The translations under genes and the position numbers were made by a program. The notes beneath the pieces are model-generated. The model was not told the DNA's origin, made no database searches, and was given only the letters and a program-made list of their open reading frames with translations. A stretch of 64,000 nucleotides of DNA from Nocardia carnea (GTDB lineage Bacteria > Actinomycetota > Actinomycetes > Mycobacteriales > Mycobacteriaceae): NCBI RefSeq assembly GCF_029868855.1, contig NZ_JARWOV010000246.1, positions 34,013-98,012 of the forward strand, in the 5' to 3' direction. Positions 25,528 through 33,966 of this stretch are shown in pieces; position 1 is the first letter of the stretch; each line of letters starts with the position of its first letter.

Positions 25528-26037
25528 TCAATCGTCGCGGGCTGTGTCGCCTACCGAATCGGTACCGGACCGGGTGATCGCCTCGGTCAACGCGGTACGC
25601 AGCGCCCGGTGGTCCTTCGCCCAGGTACGGACCAGTTCGCCGTCGGTACGCCGCAGGCCGACGGCGGTGCGCCGGCGCGGCACTCCGGTCAGTTCGCCCA
25701 GCACCCGGCCGTCTTCCCAAGGTTCGTCGGAGTCGGCCGGGAGTACCGCGGCGATGGAACGGATCGAGGTCGTCTCGGCGCCGTTGCGCAGGAAGCCGTC
25801 GGTTACTTCCACACTCACGTGCGTACGGGCTGCATAGATCTGCAGGACCGCGAAACCGGTGATCAGCACGGCGCAGAAAACCAACGCGAACCAATGGGGA
25901 GTGACACCTGCGGCGAGCTCCGCGGCCAGCAGGAGCACACAGATCAACGGGCCGTACGCCACCGCCCGCCAGCGGGCTCCAGGTTCCGTGAAGAGTACTT
26001 CTCCGGTATCGGCCGCAGTACCGGATCGTTCAGACAT
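25528..26037 (-). CDS. membrane protein with two N-terminal helices and a PH-like C-terminal domain
   Basis: A 169-aa protein. Two adjacent hydrophobic helices (about residues 26-46, PLICVLLLAAELAAG region, and 49-68, WFALVFCAVLITGFAVLQIY) are followed by a cytoplasmic domain beginning THVSVEVTDGFLRNGAETTS that looks like the bacterial PH/DUF3093 type, and a basic/acidic tail. The family name is tentative. ATG 26037. Position next to a tiny membrane protein and upstream of hemB matches small transmembrane genes beside hemB in mycobacteria (Rv0513-Rv0514), function unknown. Confidence 0.65.
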   Translation of the reverse strand: MSERSGTAADTGEVLFTEPGARWRAVAYGPLICVLLLAAELAAGVTPHWFALVFCAVLITGFAVLQIYAARTHVSVEVTDGFLRNGAETTSIRSIAAVLPADSDEPWEDGRVLGELTGVPRRRTAVGLRRTDGELVRTWAKDHRALRTALTEAITRSGTDSVGDTARDD

Positions 26038-26070
26038 ACGGACGCGAACCGGAAACCGGAAACACTCGAA

Positions 26071-26190
26071 TCAGCCGACGATGCTGGGAATGAGCAACAC
26101 CGCCACGGTGAGAACACCGAACAGGATCAGAAGAGTCAGGACGAGCATATCCCGCCGAATACTCTGCGGCTGCTGGATCACCACTCGCAT
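26071..26190 (-). CDS. 39-aa single-span membrane microprotein
   Basis: A 39-aa frame from ATG 26190 with GGAGG five bases upstream. It reads MRVVIQQPQSIRRDM and then one strongly hydrophobic helix, LVLTLLILFGVLTVAVLLIP, ending SIVG. The excellent ribosome binding site and the clean basic-then-hydrophobic layout argue for a real gene. It lies 33 bp upstream of the PH-like membrane protein on the same strand, so the two are probably cotranscribed. It may be a regulatory or stabilising subunit of a membrane complex (inference). Confidence 0.6.
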   Translation of the reverse strand: MRVVIQQPQSIRRDMLVLTLLILFGVLTVAVLLIPSIVG

Positions 26191-26392
26191 CGTTGCCTCC
26201 GATCCCCGGAAAACCGGCCCGGGATTTCGCCCTACTGGACGGGTACCCGTGACCACCGGTTCGCATGTCGTCTGTGACAGCCCTCACCATACATGCCGGA
26301 ATACCGGGAACAAACTCGACGTTCGTTCTGTGGATGCGCCGCCGACTCAGAGGCGGTATCAACATGCTGGTCAGGAAGCCGATCGGGAGATT

Positions 26393-26893
26393 TCACAACT
26401 TTCCGGGCGCCTGCGGCCCACGCGGCATGAACCACTTCGCGGCTTCCGGCCGCTGGCACAGGTAGATCGCCCCACCCGCCAGGACGGCTTGCAGGATGGA
26501 CACTGCCCCGGACAGCACCTGCCCGGCGTTCTCCACCACGCCGATGGAGAACAGGGCGGCAACACCCATGATCACCAGCCAGATCCCGACGAAGGTCAGC
26601 AGCGTACGCGCCCACAGCCTGCCCTTGCCGAGCTGATGGACAACCGCGACCCCCAGCGCTGCGATCACCGCCCCGAACACCACGCCGAGGACGGCACCCA
26701 CCGTGACGAGCAGATCGATCGTCGCCGGCGCGAACTGCTGATCCGCGGTCTGCATGCGTTCCCGGAACTCGGCACTGAACCGCTCCCGGTTCAGCAATGT
26801 ATCGGCCAGCGAAACGAAGAGCTGGACCAACCCCAAACCGATTACGCCCCACCATAATTGCCGCGCGGTGACAACATCCGCGGGCGGATTCAC
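26393..26893 (-). CDS. four-span membrane protein coupled to hemB
   Basis: A 166-aa protein whose GTG 26893 overlaps the hemB stop (GTGA); ATG 26929 is not needed. It has four hydrophobic segments: LWWGVIGLGLVQLFVSLAD, the LLVTVGAVLGVVFGAVIAAL region, LLTFVGIWLVIMGVAALFSI and ILQAVLAGGAIYLCQ. An extracytoplasmic or cytoplasmic charged loop with NRERFSAEFRERMQTADQQF lies between helices 1 and 2. No function is known. The translational coupling suggests constant co-production with HemB. Confidence 0.75.
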   Translation of the reverse strand: MNPPADVVTARQLWWGVIGLGLVQLFVSLADTLLNRERFSAEFRERMQTADQQFAPATIDLLVTVGAVLGVVFGAVIAALGVAVVHQLGKGRLWARTLLTFVGIWLVIMGVAALFSIGVVENAGQVLSGAVSILQAVLAGGAIYLCQRPEAAKWFMPRGPQAPGKL

Positions 26894-27894
26894 GACCGAC
26901 ACAGCCAGCGCGCCGCCTCTGTCGCCCAATAGGTGAGCACGATATCCGCACCGGCACGGCGAATACCGGTCAGCGATTCCAGTACCGCGGCGCGGCGATC
27001 GATCCAGCCGCGTTCGGCGGCCGCTGTGATCATCGAATACTCCCCGGAGATCTGGTATGCCGCGACCGGCACCGGAGATCGGTCCGCCACGTCCCGCAGA
27101 ATATCGAGATAGGCCATGGCCGGTTTCACCATGACGATATCCGCGCCCTGTTCCAGATCCAGCTCCAGTTCATGGATGGATTCGCGCCGGTTGGCGGCGT
27201 CCTGCTGGTAGGTGCGCCGGTCGCCCTGCAACGAAGAGGCCACCGCCTCCCGGAACGGGCCGTAGAACGCCGAAGCATATTTCGCCGCATACGCCAGAAT
27301 CGCGGTGTCGGTCCGCCCGGCCTCGTCCAGCGCCTCCCGGATCGCGCCGACCTGGCCGTCCATCATCCCGCTCGTCCCGAGCAGATCGGCCCCGGCCTCG
27401 GCCTGGGCGAGCGCCATCTCCACATAGCGCAGCAGAGTGGCGTCGTTGTCGACCGCACCCGCCACGTCGAGCACACCGCAATGCCCGTGATCGGTGAATT
27501 CGTCGAGGCAGGTATCGGCCATCACCACGGTCGCGTCACCCACCTCGGCGGCCAGCGCCCGCAGCCCACGGTTGAGAATGCCCTCCGGCGCGGACGCCTG
27601 GCTGCCCACCGGGTCTTTGTCCTCGGGTTCGGGAACCCCGAACAACATCAAACCACCGACCCCGGCCTCCACCGCTTCCACCGCGGCCTTGCGCAGTGAA
27701 TCCAGCGAATGCTGGAAAACACCCGGCATCGAACCGATTTCCCGCGGTTCGGACAACCCGTCCGCGACGAACATCGGCAATACGAGGTGCCGCGGCTCCA
27801 GACTTGTCTCGGCCACCAGCCGCCGCAGTGCGGGGGTGCGCCGCAACCGCCGCGGACGCTCGATTCCGCTCATGGGTACCGAGTCTAGGTTCAC
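26890..27894 (-). CDS. hemB: HemB, 5-aminolevulinate dehydratase (porphobilinogen synthase)
   Basis: Condenses two 5-aminolevulinate molecules into porphobilinogen. 334 aa, TIM-barrel family. The active-site lysines are in ILAYAAKYASAFYGPFR (about residue 211) and DIVMVKPAMAYLDILRDV (about 266). The metal-site segment is MADTCLDEFTDHGHCG (about 125-140), with Asp where zinc enzymes have Cys, so this is the Mg/K-dependent class rather than the Cys-rich zinc class. GTG 27894 or ATG 27873 (MSGIERPRRLRRTPALRR) could start it; neither has a strong ribosome binding site. Confidence 0.96.
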   Translation of the reverse strand: MNLDSVPMSGIERPRRLRRTPALRRLVAETSLEPRHLVLPMFVADGLSEPREIGSMPGVFQHSLDSLRKAAVEAVEAGVGGLMLFGVPEPEDKDPVGSQASAPEGILNRGLRALAAEVGDATVVMADTCLDEFTDHGHCGVLDVAGAVDNDATLLRYVEMALAQAEAGADLLGTSGMMDGQVGAIREALDEAGRTDTAILAYAAKYASAFYGPFREAVASSLQGDRRTYQQDAANRRESIHELELDLEQGADIVMVKPAMAYLDILRDVADRSPVPVAAYQISGEYSMITAAAERGWIDRRAAVLESLTGIRRAGADIVLTYWATEAARWLCRS

Positions 27895-28201
27895 GGCGCG
27901 CAGACCGCCGTCGCGGGTTGCGGGGCCCGGCCCCGGCCCATGTCAGGAAGTTCGCCTGCTGTGGCAGCTCCTGAGACAGGGAACGACGAGCAAGCCGCTG
28001 AGCACGCAGACCGCCCCGTAACCCACGCGCCGACGCCTTCGCTGCGACCAGTCACCTCACCGGCAGCACCGGCCCGCAAGGGTGGCACGCCGACGGTGTT
28101 GCGCCAGTCCTCGGCCGACCGACAGCCGGCCGACCTCGGACCAGGTGGAACGGGGTCGCCGCGGACCGTTCCGGGGAACGGAACCGGGCACGCCCGGCGC
28201 A
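27895..28201. other. intergenic gap between hemD and hemB
   Basis: About 307 bp upstream of hemB and downstream of the hemD stop, same strand. Frames are open across it on both strands, but none has a ribosome binding site, a recognisable domain or convincing codon use. It presumably holds the hemB promoter and the end of the rex-hemACD transcript. I see no clear hairpin terminator. Confidence 0.5.
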
Positions 28202-29764
28202 TCACCGGCTGCGGCGGCTCTTCTTCCGAGGCGGTGGCAGCAGGCCCTCGGCCCGGAGGCGGGCGGCGTGCTCGGCGAGCGCTTCCACCAACGGGCCCAC
28301 CTGGGCGACCTCCGGCTGTACGTCGACCCGGAGGCCGAACTCGACCGCGGTTTCCGCCGTTTTCGGGCCGATGCAGGCCACGATCGTGCGCGCGTGCGGT
28401 TTACCGGCGATACCCACCAGGTTCCGGACCGTGGAGCTCGAGGTGAACAGGACCGCGTCGAAACCGCCGGTCTTGATCATCTCGCGGGTCTCCGCGGGCG
28501 GCGGGGAGGCGCGCACCGTGCGGTAGGCCGTCACATCGTCGATCTCCCAGCCACGTTCACGCAGGCCCTCCGCGAGGGTTTCGGTCGCGATATCGGCGCG
28601 CGGCAACAACACCCGGTTCACCGGATCGAACACATCGTCGTAGGGCGGGAAATCGGCGAGCAGGCCGAGCGAGGACTGCTCCCCACTGGGCAGCAGTTCC
28701 GGGTTGATACCGAAGGAGCGCACCTTGTCGGCGGTGGCCTCACCCACACAGGCGATCTTCACACCGGAGAACGCCCGCGCGTCCAACCCGAATTCGGCGA
28801 ACTTCTCCCAGACCGCGCGCACCGCGTTGGTGGAGGTGAACACCACCCACTGGTACCGGCCGTCCACCAGACCCTTGACCGCGCGTTCCATCTGCGCGGG
28901 ACTCCGGGGCGGTTCGACCGCGATGGTGGGAACTTCCTTCGGGATGGCGCCGTGGGTGACCAGCCGTTCGCTCATCTCTCCGGCCTGATCCTTGGTGCGC
29001 GGCACCAGGACCGTCCAGCCGTAGAGCGCCCGCGATTCCCACCACGACATCTTCGACCGCTGCGCGACCGCCTTGCCGATGGTGACGACCAGCGGACCGA
29101 CCAGTTCGGAGGCGGTGCTGTTCAGTGTCGCCAGGGTGGCCTCGATGGTGCGCTGCTGCCGGGTGGTCCCGCGCACGGTCACCGCGACCGGGGTCTGCGG
29201 TGCCATGCCGTGTTCCACCAGCGCGCTCGCGGTTTCGGCCAGATGGCCGGAGGTCGCATGCAGTACCAGCGGGCCAGGAGCGGCGGCCAGCGCCGGCCAG
29301 TCCACCTCTCCGCGCACATCGGCCTCGGTATGTCCGGAGCCGAGCGCGATACCCGCATAGCTCGGCACCGCCGAACCGGACGGTAGACCGGGTAGCACCT
29401 CGAAAACGATATGCGATTTGGTGACCGTGGTGACCTCGGCGATCACCGCATCGGTGGTGAGCGGGTCACCGGAAACCACCCGCACCACATCGTGACCGGC
29501 TTTCGCCTCGGCGATCAAGGTCTTGGCGACCTCGGCGGGGTCGCCGAGGGCGGGCCGCACGTCCACGGCACGCTCGCCGTCGGGGTCGGCTTCCACCTCG
29601 GTGCCGATCAGGGCGAGTACTCCGGCGTCCACATCGGGATCGGTAAACGCAAGGGTGGCCCGGCACAGCACTTCGCGGGATCGGGTGGTCAGCAATGCCG
29701 GGTCCCCCGGGCCCGACCCTACGAACAGGATCCGCCCCGGATGCTTCTTGCTGGCTCGACTCAT
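28202..29764 (-). CDS. hemD: HemD-CobA fusion: uroporphyrinogen-III C-methyltransferase / uroporphyrinogen-III synthase
   Basis: A 520-aa two-domain protein. The N-terminal ~240 residues are a SAM-dependent tetrapyrrole methylase (RILFVGSGPGDPALLTTRSR at the start, then VVRVVSGDPLTTDAVIAEV); in actinobacteria this domain is thought to make precorrin-2 for siroheme/B12. Residues ~250-500 are HemD (LYGWTVLVPRTKDQAGEMSE at its start, VFTSTNAVRAVWEKFAEFG, ACVGEATADKVRSFG, VLFTSSSTVRNLV), which closes hydroxymethylbilane to uroporphyrinogen III. A basic tail PPPRKKSRRSR ends it. ATG overlaps the hemC stop by four bases. It marks the branch point of heme and corrinoid synthesis. Confidence 0.94.
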   Translation of the reverse strand: MSRASKKHPGRILFVGSGPGDPALLTTRSREVLCRATLAFTDPDVDAGVLALIGTEVEADPDGERAVDVRPALGDPAEVAKTLIAEAKAGHDVVRVVSGDPLTTDAVIAEVTTVTKSHIVFEVLPGLPSGSAVPSYAGIALGSGHTEADVRGEVDWPALAAAPGPLVLHATSGHLAETASALVEHGMAPQTPVAVTVRGTTRQQRTIEATLATLNSTASELVGPLVVTIGKAVAQRSKMSWWESRALYGWTVLVPRTKDQAGEMSERLVTHGAIPKEVPTIAVEPPRSPAQMERAVKGLVDGRYQWVVFTSTNAVRAVWEKFAEFGLDARAFSGVKIACVGEATADKVRSFGINPELLPSGEQSSLGLLADFPPYDDVFDPVNRVLLPRADIATETLAEGLRERGWEIDDVTAYRTVRASPPPAETREMIKTGGFDAVLFTSSSTVRNLVGIAGKPHARTIVACIGPKTAETAVEFGLRVDVQPEVAQVGPLVEALAEHAARLRAEGLLPPPRKKSRRSR

Positions 29765-30966
29765 CGGTTGTTCTCCATTGGACTGGGTTCGGTGAAGTCC
29801 GTGGCGGTGCTCGTTCCCGCTGCGGCGGTGCCGCTCGATTTCACTGCGGCGGTGCCGCCTGATTTCGCTGCGGCAGTACCGCCCGATTCCGGGGCGGCAG
29901 CGCTCGAATCCGCTGCGGCGGTGCTCGTTCCCACCGGGGTGGTGTTGTTCCCGGCCGGCGCGGTGGGTGAATCCGCGGTGCCGGGGTCGGCGGCGAGTAG
30001 CTCGCGTGCACCCAGCTCCAGTAATTCGCGGGCCAGTGCGCGGCCGAGTTCCGCGGCCTGCGCCGGTGCTCCCACCGTCGAGGCCCTTATCACATCGGAA
30101 CCGTCGACCGCGGCGGCGCAGCCGCGCAGTGACAGTTCCTCGACGATGCGTCCGTCGTCATCCAACGATTCGACGATTTCGGCAATCGCTCCGACGGGCG
30201 CCGTGCAGCCCGCCTCGAGTTCGGCGAGCAGGGCACGTTCGGCGGTCACGGCGGTTCTGCTGCCGTGATCGTCGAGCGCGGCCAGCAGCTCGATCAGTTC
30301 GGTATCCGCGGTCCGGCATTCGACGGCCAGCGCACCCTGGGCGGGCGCGGGCAGCATCTGCACCGGGTCCAGCGCTTCGGTGACGGCGTCCAGCCGGCCG
30401 ATCCGGGCGAGTCCGGCGCGGGCGACAACCACCGCGTCCAGCTCACCCCCGGCGACCTTGCCCAGCCGGGTGTCCAGGTTGCCGCGCAACGGCTGGATGT
30501 CCAGACCCAGGCCCAGGGCGCGCAATTGGGCGATCCGGCGCGGCGCGGAGGTCCCGACCACCGCACCCGGCGGAAGTTCACCGAGCACCATGCCGTCCCG
30601 GGCGACCAGCGCGTCGCGCGGATCCTGCCGGGGCGGCACCGCGGCGAGTACGAATCGTTCGTCGGCGGCGGTGGGCAGATCTTTGTACGAATGGACCGCG
30701 ATATCGATATTTCCGGCGGCCAGTTCAGCGCGCAGTGCGCTGGTGAAAACCCCGACACCGATATCCTCGACCGGCCCGGTGGACAGATCACCCGGTGTTT
30801 CGATCAACACCAGTTCCGCCGGGTGCCCGGCGGCGATGAGTGCGTCGCGCACATCACCGGCCTGGGTGCGGGCGAGCAGGCTGGCGCGGGTACCGATCCG
30901 GAACACCGGTCGGCCACCGGCGGCCGGGCCCGCGGCCGGGGCGCCTTCGCCGTGCAGGACTGTCAT
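29761..30966 (-). CDS. hemC: HemC, hydroxymethylbilane synthase with a low-complexity C-terminal tail
   Basis: Polymerises four porphobilinogens into hydroxymethylbilane. The core (about residues 20-330) is normal: FRIGTRASLLARTQAGDV, IAVHSYKDLPTA with the catalytic Asp nearby, GTSAPRRIAQLRAL, LRGNLDTRLGK, and the cofactor cysteine in LLAELEAGCTAPVGAIA (about 250). Unusually, about 70 extra residues follow, made of Ser/Thr/Gly/Ala units such as SGGTAAAKSGGTAAVKSSGT, encoded by 24-bp DNA repeats. ATG 30966 overlaps the hemA stop. Typical HemC is about 310-330 aa. The tail is probably disordered and dispensable, which is inference. Confidence 0.95.
   Translation of the reverse strand: MTVLHGEGAPAAGPAAGGRPVFRIGTRASLLARTQAGDVRDALIAAGHPAELVLIETPGDLSTGPVEDIGVGVFTSALRAELAAGNIDIAVHSYKDLPTAADERFVLAAVPPRQDPRDALVARDGMVLGELPPGAVVGTSAPRRIAQLRALGLGLDIQPLRGNLDTRLGKVAGGELDAVVVARAGLARIGRLDAVTEALDPVQMLPAPAQGALAVECRTADTELIELLAALDDHGSRTAVTAERALLAELEAGCTAPVGAIAEIVESLDDDGRIVEELSLRGCAAAVDGSDVIRASTVGAPAQAAELGRALARELLELGARELLAADPGTADSPTAPAGNNTTPVGTSTAAADSSAAAPESGGTAAAKSGGTAAVKSSGTAAAGTSTATDFTEPSPMENNR
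29800..29935. repeat. degenerate 24-bp tandem repeats in the 3' end of hemC
   Basis: Four to five imperfect copies of a roughly 24-bp unit with the core GCTGCGGCGGTGCCGC (plus strand), encoding the Thr-Ala-Ala-x-Ser-Gly-Gly style units of the HemC tail. All indels keep the reading frame, so the repeat is expandable without breaking the gene. Confidence 0.8.
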
Positions 30967-32390
30967 GTCGACCGCTCCTGTTCGTCGTCGTGGCTGCCGG
31001 GGGTGAAATCGTCGGCCAGGGCCACATCGCCGTCCAGGCCCATCCAGCCCGCGCCGTTGTGTTCGGCGCGGCTGATCTCCATGGGCGCCGCCACGGCCTG
31101 GGCCGCTCCCGGTTTCAGTTCGAACAGCTCACGCAGGGCCTCGGCATAGCTGTCGCCGCCCGGCGTGGTGGCCAGCTGCTTGACCCGGACCGTCGGCGCG
31201 TGCAGCAATTTGTCCACCACCCGGCGTACCGTGCGGGCCACTTCGTCGCGGGCGGGATCGGCGAGTCCGGGCAGGCGGGAATCCAACCGGAGCAATTCGG
31301 CCTCCACCACTTCCGCGGCCCGCTGCCGCAGCGCGGCGACGGTTGGGGTGACCTCGGCCATCCGCTGCCCGGCCAGGTATTTGGCGAGTTCGTCGGCGAC
31401 GATGGCCCGGGCCGCGGCGGTATCGTCGGCCGCCGCACCCGCAGCCGGGTCGCGCTGGAGGGTCTCGATATCGATCACGGTGACACCGGGCAACCCGGCC
31501 ACCGCGTGATCCACATCGCGGGGTAGCCCGAGGTCGCAGAACACCAGCGGCCGGCCGGTGCGGCGTTCGCGGTGTGAGAGCGCGTTGTGCGCATCGGCCA
31601 GGGTCACCACCGAGCCCACCGCGCCCGTGCAGGTGATCACCACATCGGCCGACACCAGCGCCTCGCCCAGCCGGGACAGTTCGTAGGCGCGTGCCTTCAC
31701 CCCGTGTGATTCGGCGGTCGCGGCCAGGCGTTCGGCCCGCTCGATGGTGCGGTTGACCACCAGGATCTCGTCGATTCCGGCGCGGGACAGATGCGCCACC
31801 GACAGACCGCCCATCGCGCCGGCGCCGACCACCGCCGCCGTCCGGCCGGCGAGCGGGCCGAGCACGGTGGCCGCACGGTCCAGCGCCACCGATACCACCG
31901 AGGCACCGGCCCGGTCGATCCCGGTTTCCGAATGCACCCGCTTACCGACCCGCAACGCCTGTTGCGACAGCTCGTGCAGGGTACGCCCGATGGCCTGCTG
32001 GGCGTCGGCGGTGGTGTAGGCACTGCGGATCTGGCTGAGGACCTGCTGTTCGCCGACGACCATGGAATCCAGCCCGCTGGCCACCGCGAACAGATGTTCC
32101 GCGGCGGCCTCGCTGTAGCGGACATACGCGTGGCGGGTGAGTTCGGGCATCGGCAATCCGGAATGCGCGGTCAACAGTTCACCGACATCGGCGAGACCAC
32201 CGTGGAAAGCATCGACGACCGCGTAGATCTCCACCCGGTTGCAAGTCGAAACGATCATCGCTTCGGAGATATGGCTCGAGGCCAGCATGCGGTCGATCAG
32301 TTTGGGCCGATCGGCATCGGTGATCGCCACCTTCTCCAGCATCGCAACGGGTGCGCTGCGATGGGAGATCCCGACGAGAAGAACGCTCAT
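30963..32390 (-). CDS. hemA: HemA, glutamyl-tRNA reductase
   Basis: NADPH-dependent first enzyme of the C5 heme pathway, which reduces glutamyl-tRNA to glutamate-1-semialdehyde. 475 aa. N-terminal catalytic part: MSVLLVGISHRSAPVAMLEK and SEAMIVSTCNRVEIYAVVDA, with the nucleophilic Cys at about residue 50. Then GEQQVLSQIRSAYTTA, the NADPH-binding VVGAGAMGGLSVAHL (about 185-199), and the C-terminal dimerisation helices. The last ~40 residues are a variable extension. ATG 32390 overlaps the rex stop by four bases. As second gene of the Rex-controlled operon it should be raised when NADH is high. Confidence 0.96.
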   Translation of the reverse strand: MSVLLVGISHRSAPVAMLEKVAITDADRPKLIDRMLASSHISEAMIVSTCNRVEIYAVVDAFHGGLADVGELLTAHSGLPMPELTRHAYVRYSEAAAEHLFAVASGLDSMVVGEQQVLSQIRSAYTTADAQQAIGRTLHELSQQALRVGKRVHSETGIDRAGASVVSVALDRAATVLGPLAGRTAAVVGAGAMGGLSVAHLSRAGIDEILVVNRTIERAERLAATAESHGVKARAYELSRLGEALVSADVVITCTGAVGSVVTLADAHNALSHRERRTGRPLVFCDLGLPRDVDHAVAGLPGVTVIDIETLQRDPAAGAAADDTAAARAIVADELAKYLAGQRMAEVTPTVAALRQRAAEVVEAELLRLDSRLPGLADPARDEVARTVRRVVDKLLHAPTVRVKQLATTPGGDSYAEALRELFELKPGAAQAVAAPMEISRAEHNGAGWMGLDGDVALADDFTPGSHDDEQERST

Positions 32391-33346
32391 GGTGTGACCA
32401 CCGATCCCTTGCTGGTTGGCTCCGTTGCCGTATGCGAGGTCGTCTGGGCGGCCTGCGCCGCGCAATGGGACAGTCCGGCGGTGCCCGGCGTCGGGTGCGC
32501 GGGCACCCGGCGGGCGATCCGGCCGGAACCGGTCAACGGATGAGCGGCCGGTACGGCACTGTTCGATACAACGCCGGCGGCACCGGATTCATTCGCCGGA
32601 CCGGTGGCGGTCTCCGCCACATCCGCGGTGGTCGAGCTCTCGGTGGGCTCTTCGGGGTCGGCATTGCGCACCCGTTCGAACGAGAGCATCTGCATTTCCA
32701 CGGCGAGATCCACCCGCCGCAACTCGACCCCCGGTGGGGCGGTCAGCTGGCACAGCGCGAAGCTCAGGATGGACTGCATCCCGGCCGCCACCAGCTCGTC
32801 ACACACCTGCTGGGCACTGTCGTCGGGCACCGCGATCACCGCGATGGTGGGACGCAGCACGGCGATCTCGCCGGCCAGGTCGGCGGCGTCGCGCACCCGC
32901 AACCCCTCGACATCCAGGCCGATCACCTCGGGATCGTTGTCGAAGATGCCGACCACGGAGAAGCCCCGCCGCCGGAAACCGCGATAACCGACCAGCGCAC
33001 GACCCAGATTGCCCGCACCGACCAGCACCACCCGATGACCACCGGACAGGCCCAGAACATCTTCGATCCGGGCCCGCAATCTGGCCACGTCGTAGCCGAC
33101 CCCGCGCACCCCGTTCGGACCCAGGAACGACAGATCCTTACGAAGTTTGGCCGAATTGACACCCGCCGCGACAGCCAGTTCCTCACTGGATACGATGGCG
33201 ACACCGTCATCGGTCAACAGGGCGAGCACCCGGAGATAGGTGGCGAGCCGGGCCACCGTAGCCTGGGGAATGTCCTTCTGCGGTGTTCGAGTGGTGACGT
33301 TGGGAGCATCGCCGGAGACGCCGCGCGTCTCATGGTGCTCACTCAC
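32387..33346 (-). CDS. rex: Rex, NADH-sensing transcriptional repressor (with C-terminal extension)
   Basis: Homodimeric repressor that leaves DNA when NADH rises. 319 aa. The N-terminal winged helix is about residues 25-95 (IPQATVARLATYLRVLALL, SSEELAVAAGVNSAKLRKDL, SFLGPNGVRGVGYDV). The NADH-binding Rossmann domain starts VVLVGAGNLGRALVGYRGF (about 107-125) and runs to about 225. Roughly 90 further residues, rich in Ala/Thr/Pro/Ser, exceed the usual Rex length of 210-260 aa and look disordered. GTG 33346, with AGGAG eight bases ahead. An 18-bp Rex site lies upstream, so autoregulation of rex-hemACD is likely, as shown in Streptomyces coelicolor. Confidence 0.95.
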   Translation of the reverse strand: MSEHHETRGVSGDAPNVTTRTPQKDIPQATVARLATYLRVLALLTDDGVAIVSSEELAVAAGVNSAKLRKDLSFLGPNGVRGVGYDVARLRARIEDVLGLSGGHRVVLVGAGNLGRALVGYRGFRRRGFSVVGIFDNDPEVIGLDVEGLRVRDAADLAGEIAVLRPTIAVIAVPDDSAQQVCDELVAAGMQSILSFALCQLTAPPGVELRRVDLAVEMQMLSFERVRNADPEEPTESSTTADVAETATGPANESGAAGVVSNSAVPAAHPLTGSGRIARRVPAHPTPGTAGLSHCAAQAAQTTSHTATEPTSKGSVVTP

Positions 33347-33493
33347 GTCCTCGGCTCCTCGTCCGGACCGCCAGACGGCCCGGGATGGTCGGCGACCTCG
33401 GCCATGATTGATGCGCCTGGGGTCGGATATCGGGTTGATTCACCTGCTACCGGCGGCCGGATACTCGCCCCGGCCTGCGGTTCGCGTGCCACC

Positions 33494-33522
33494 ACCGTAA
33501 CTGCTTGTGAACCCATGCACAA
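33494..33522 (-). promoter_or_regulatory. promoter of the rex-hemA-hemC-hemD operon
   Basis: On the minus strand, TTGTGC (plus 33517-33522) and TACGGT (plus 33494-33499) are separated by 17 bases, a good -35/-10 pair for the main sigma factor. It would give a leader of about 140 nt before rex. The Rex operator covers the -35 and part of the spacer, the usual place for repression. Confidence 0.6.
33505..33522. promoter_or_regulatory. Rex operator (ROP site)
   Basis: The 18-bp dyad TTGTGAACCCATGCACAA: half-sites TTGTGAA and (reverse) TTGTGCA around a 4-bp centre, agreeing with the Rex consensus TTGTGAA-N4-TTCACAA at all but one position. Its place about 160 bp upstream of rex, over the predicted -35, fits negative autoregulation. 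Confidence 0.75.
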
Positions 33523-33594
33523 AGTCGGTGAAATTCGCCTCATTTTGTGTCGCGGCCGAGCCTTGTACGATCTGCGCCCACAATTCGCACGGCG

Positions 33595-33867
33595 TCAACG
33601 ACCGAGGTCGCTGCGTAAACGTGTCTCGTCCACGTCGAAATAGCTGTGTTCCCGGCCGTCGAGCAGGACAACGGGGAGCCGGTCACCGTATTCCGCGCGC
33701 AGTGCGGGGTCGGTACCGGCGGCGACATCGACGTCCACCACACCGGGGGTGAGACCGAATTCCGCGCATACGGTTCGCAGCTGATCCAGCGCCCGGTCGC
33801 ACAGCGCGCAGCCGGCGCGGGTCAGCAGTGTCACCTCATGAGTCCTCGGGTTGGTCATAACCGCCAT
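33595..33867 (-). CDS. glutaredoxin-like (DUF836) protein
   Basis: A 90-aa thioredoxin-fold protein. It has the redox pair CALC in TLLTRAGCALCDRALDQLRT (about residues 14-33), the cis-Pro segment GDRLPVVLLDG (about 61-71) and a YFDVDETRLRSDL end, as in the DUF836 family. It is probably a thiol reductase in the cytoplasm working with mycothiol or thioredoxin systems; no partner is shown. The start may be ATG 33867 or ATG 33858. It is in the same orientation as rex, about 70 bp upstream of the Rex site, and divergent from the HAD gene across 99 bp. Confidence 0.88.
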   Translation of the reverse strand: MAVMTNPRTHEVTLLTRAGCALCDRALDQLRTVCAEFGLTPGVVDVDVAAGTDPALRAEYGDRLPVVLLDGREHSYFDVDETRLRSDLGR

Positions 33868-33966
33868 TCAACCCGCCCGGCGCGGCCGTTCGCGCCACTG
33901 CGGTGCGTCCGGGGGCCCGCGTCCGGTTAGTGTGGACGTGATTCGCGCGAACAGGCGGAGGTACTG

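Noticed and set aside
27940..28446. Plus-strand frame starting in the hemB-hemD gap
   Set aside because: It continues antisense through the end of hemD and has no domain or ribosome binding site.
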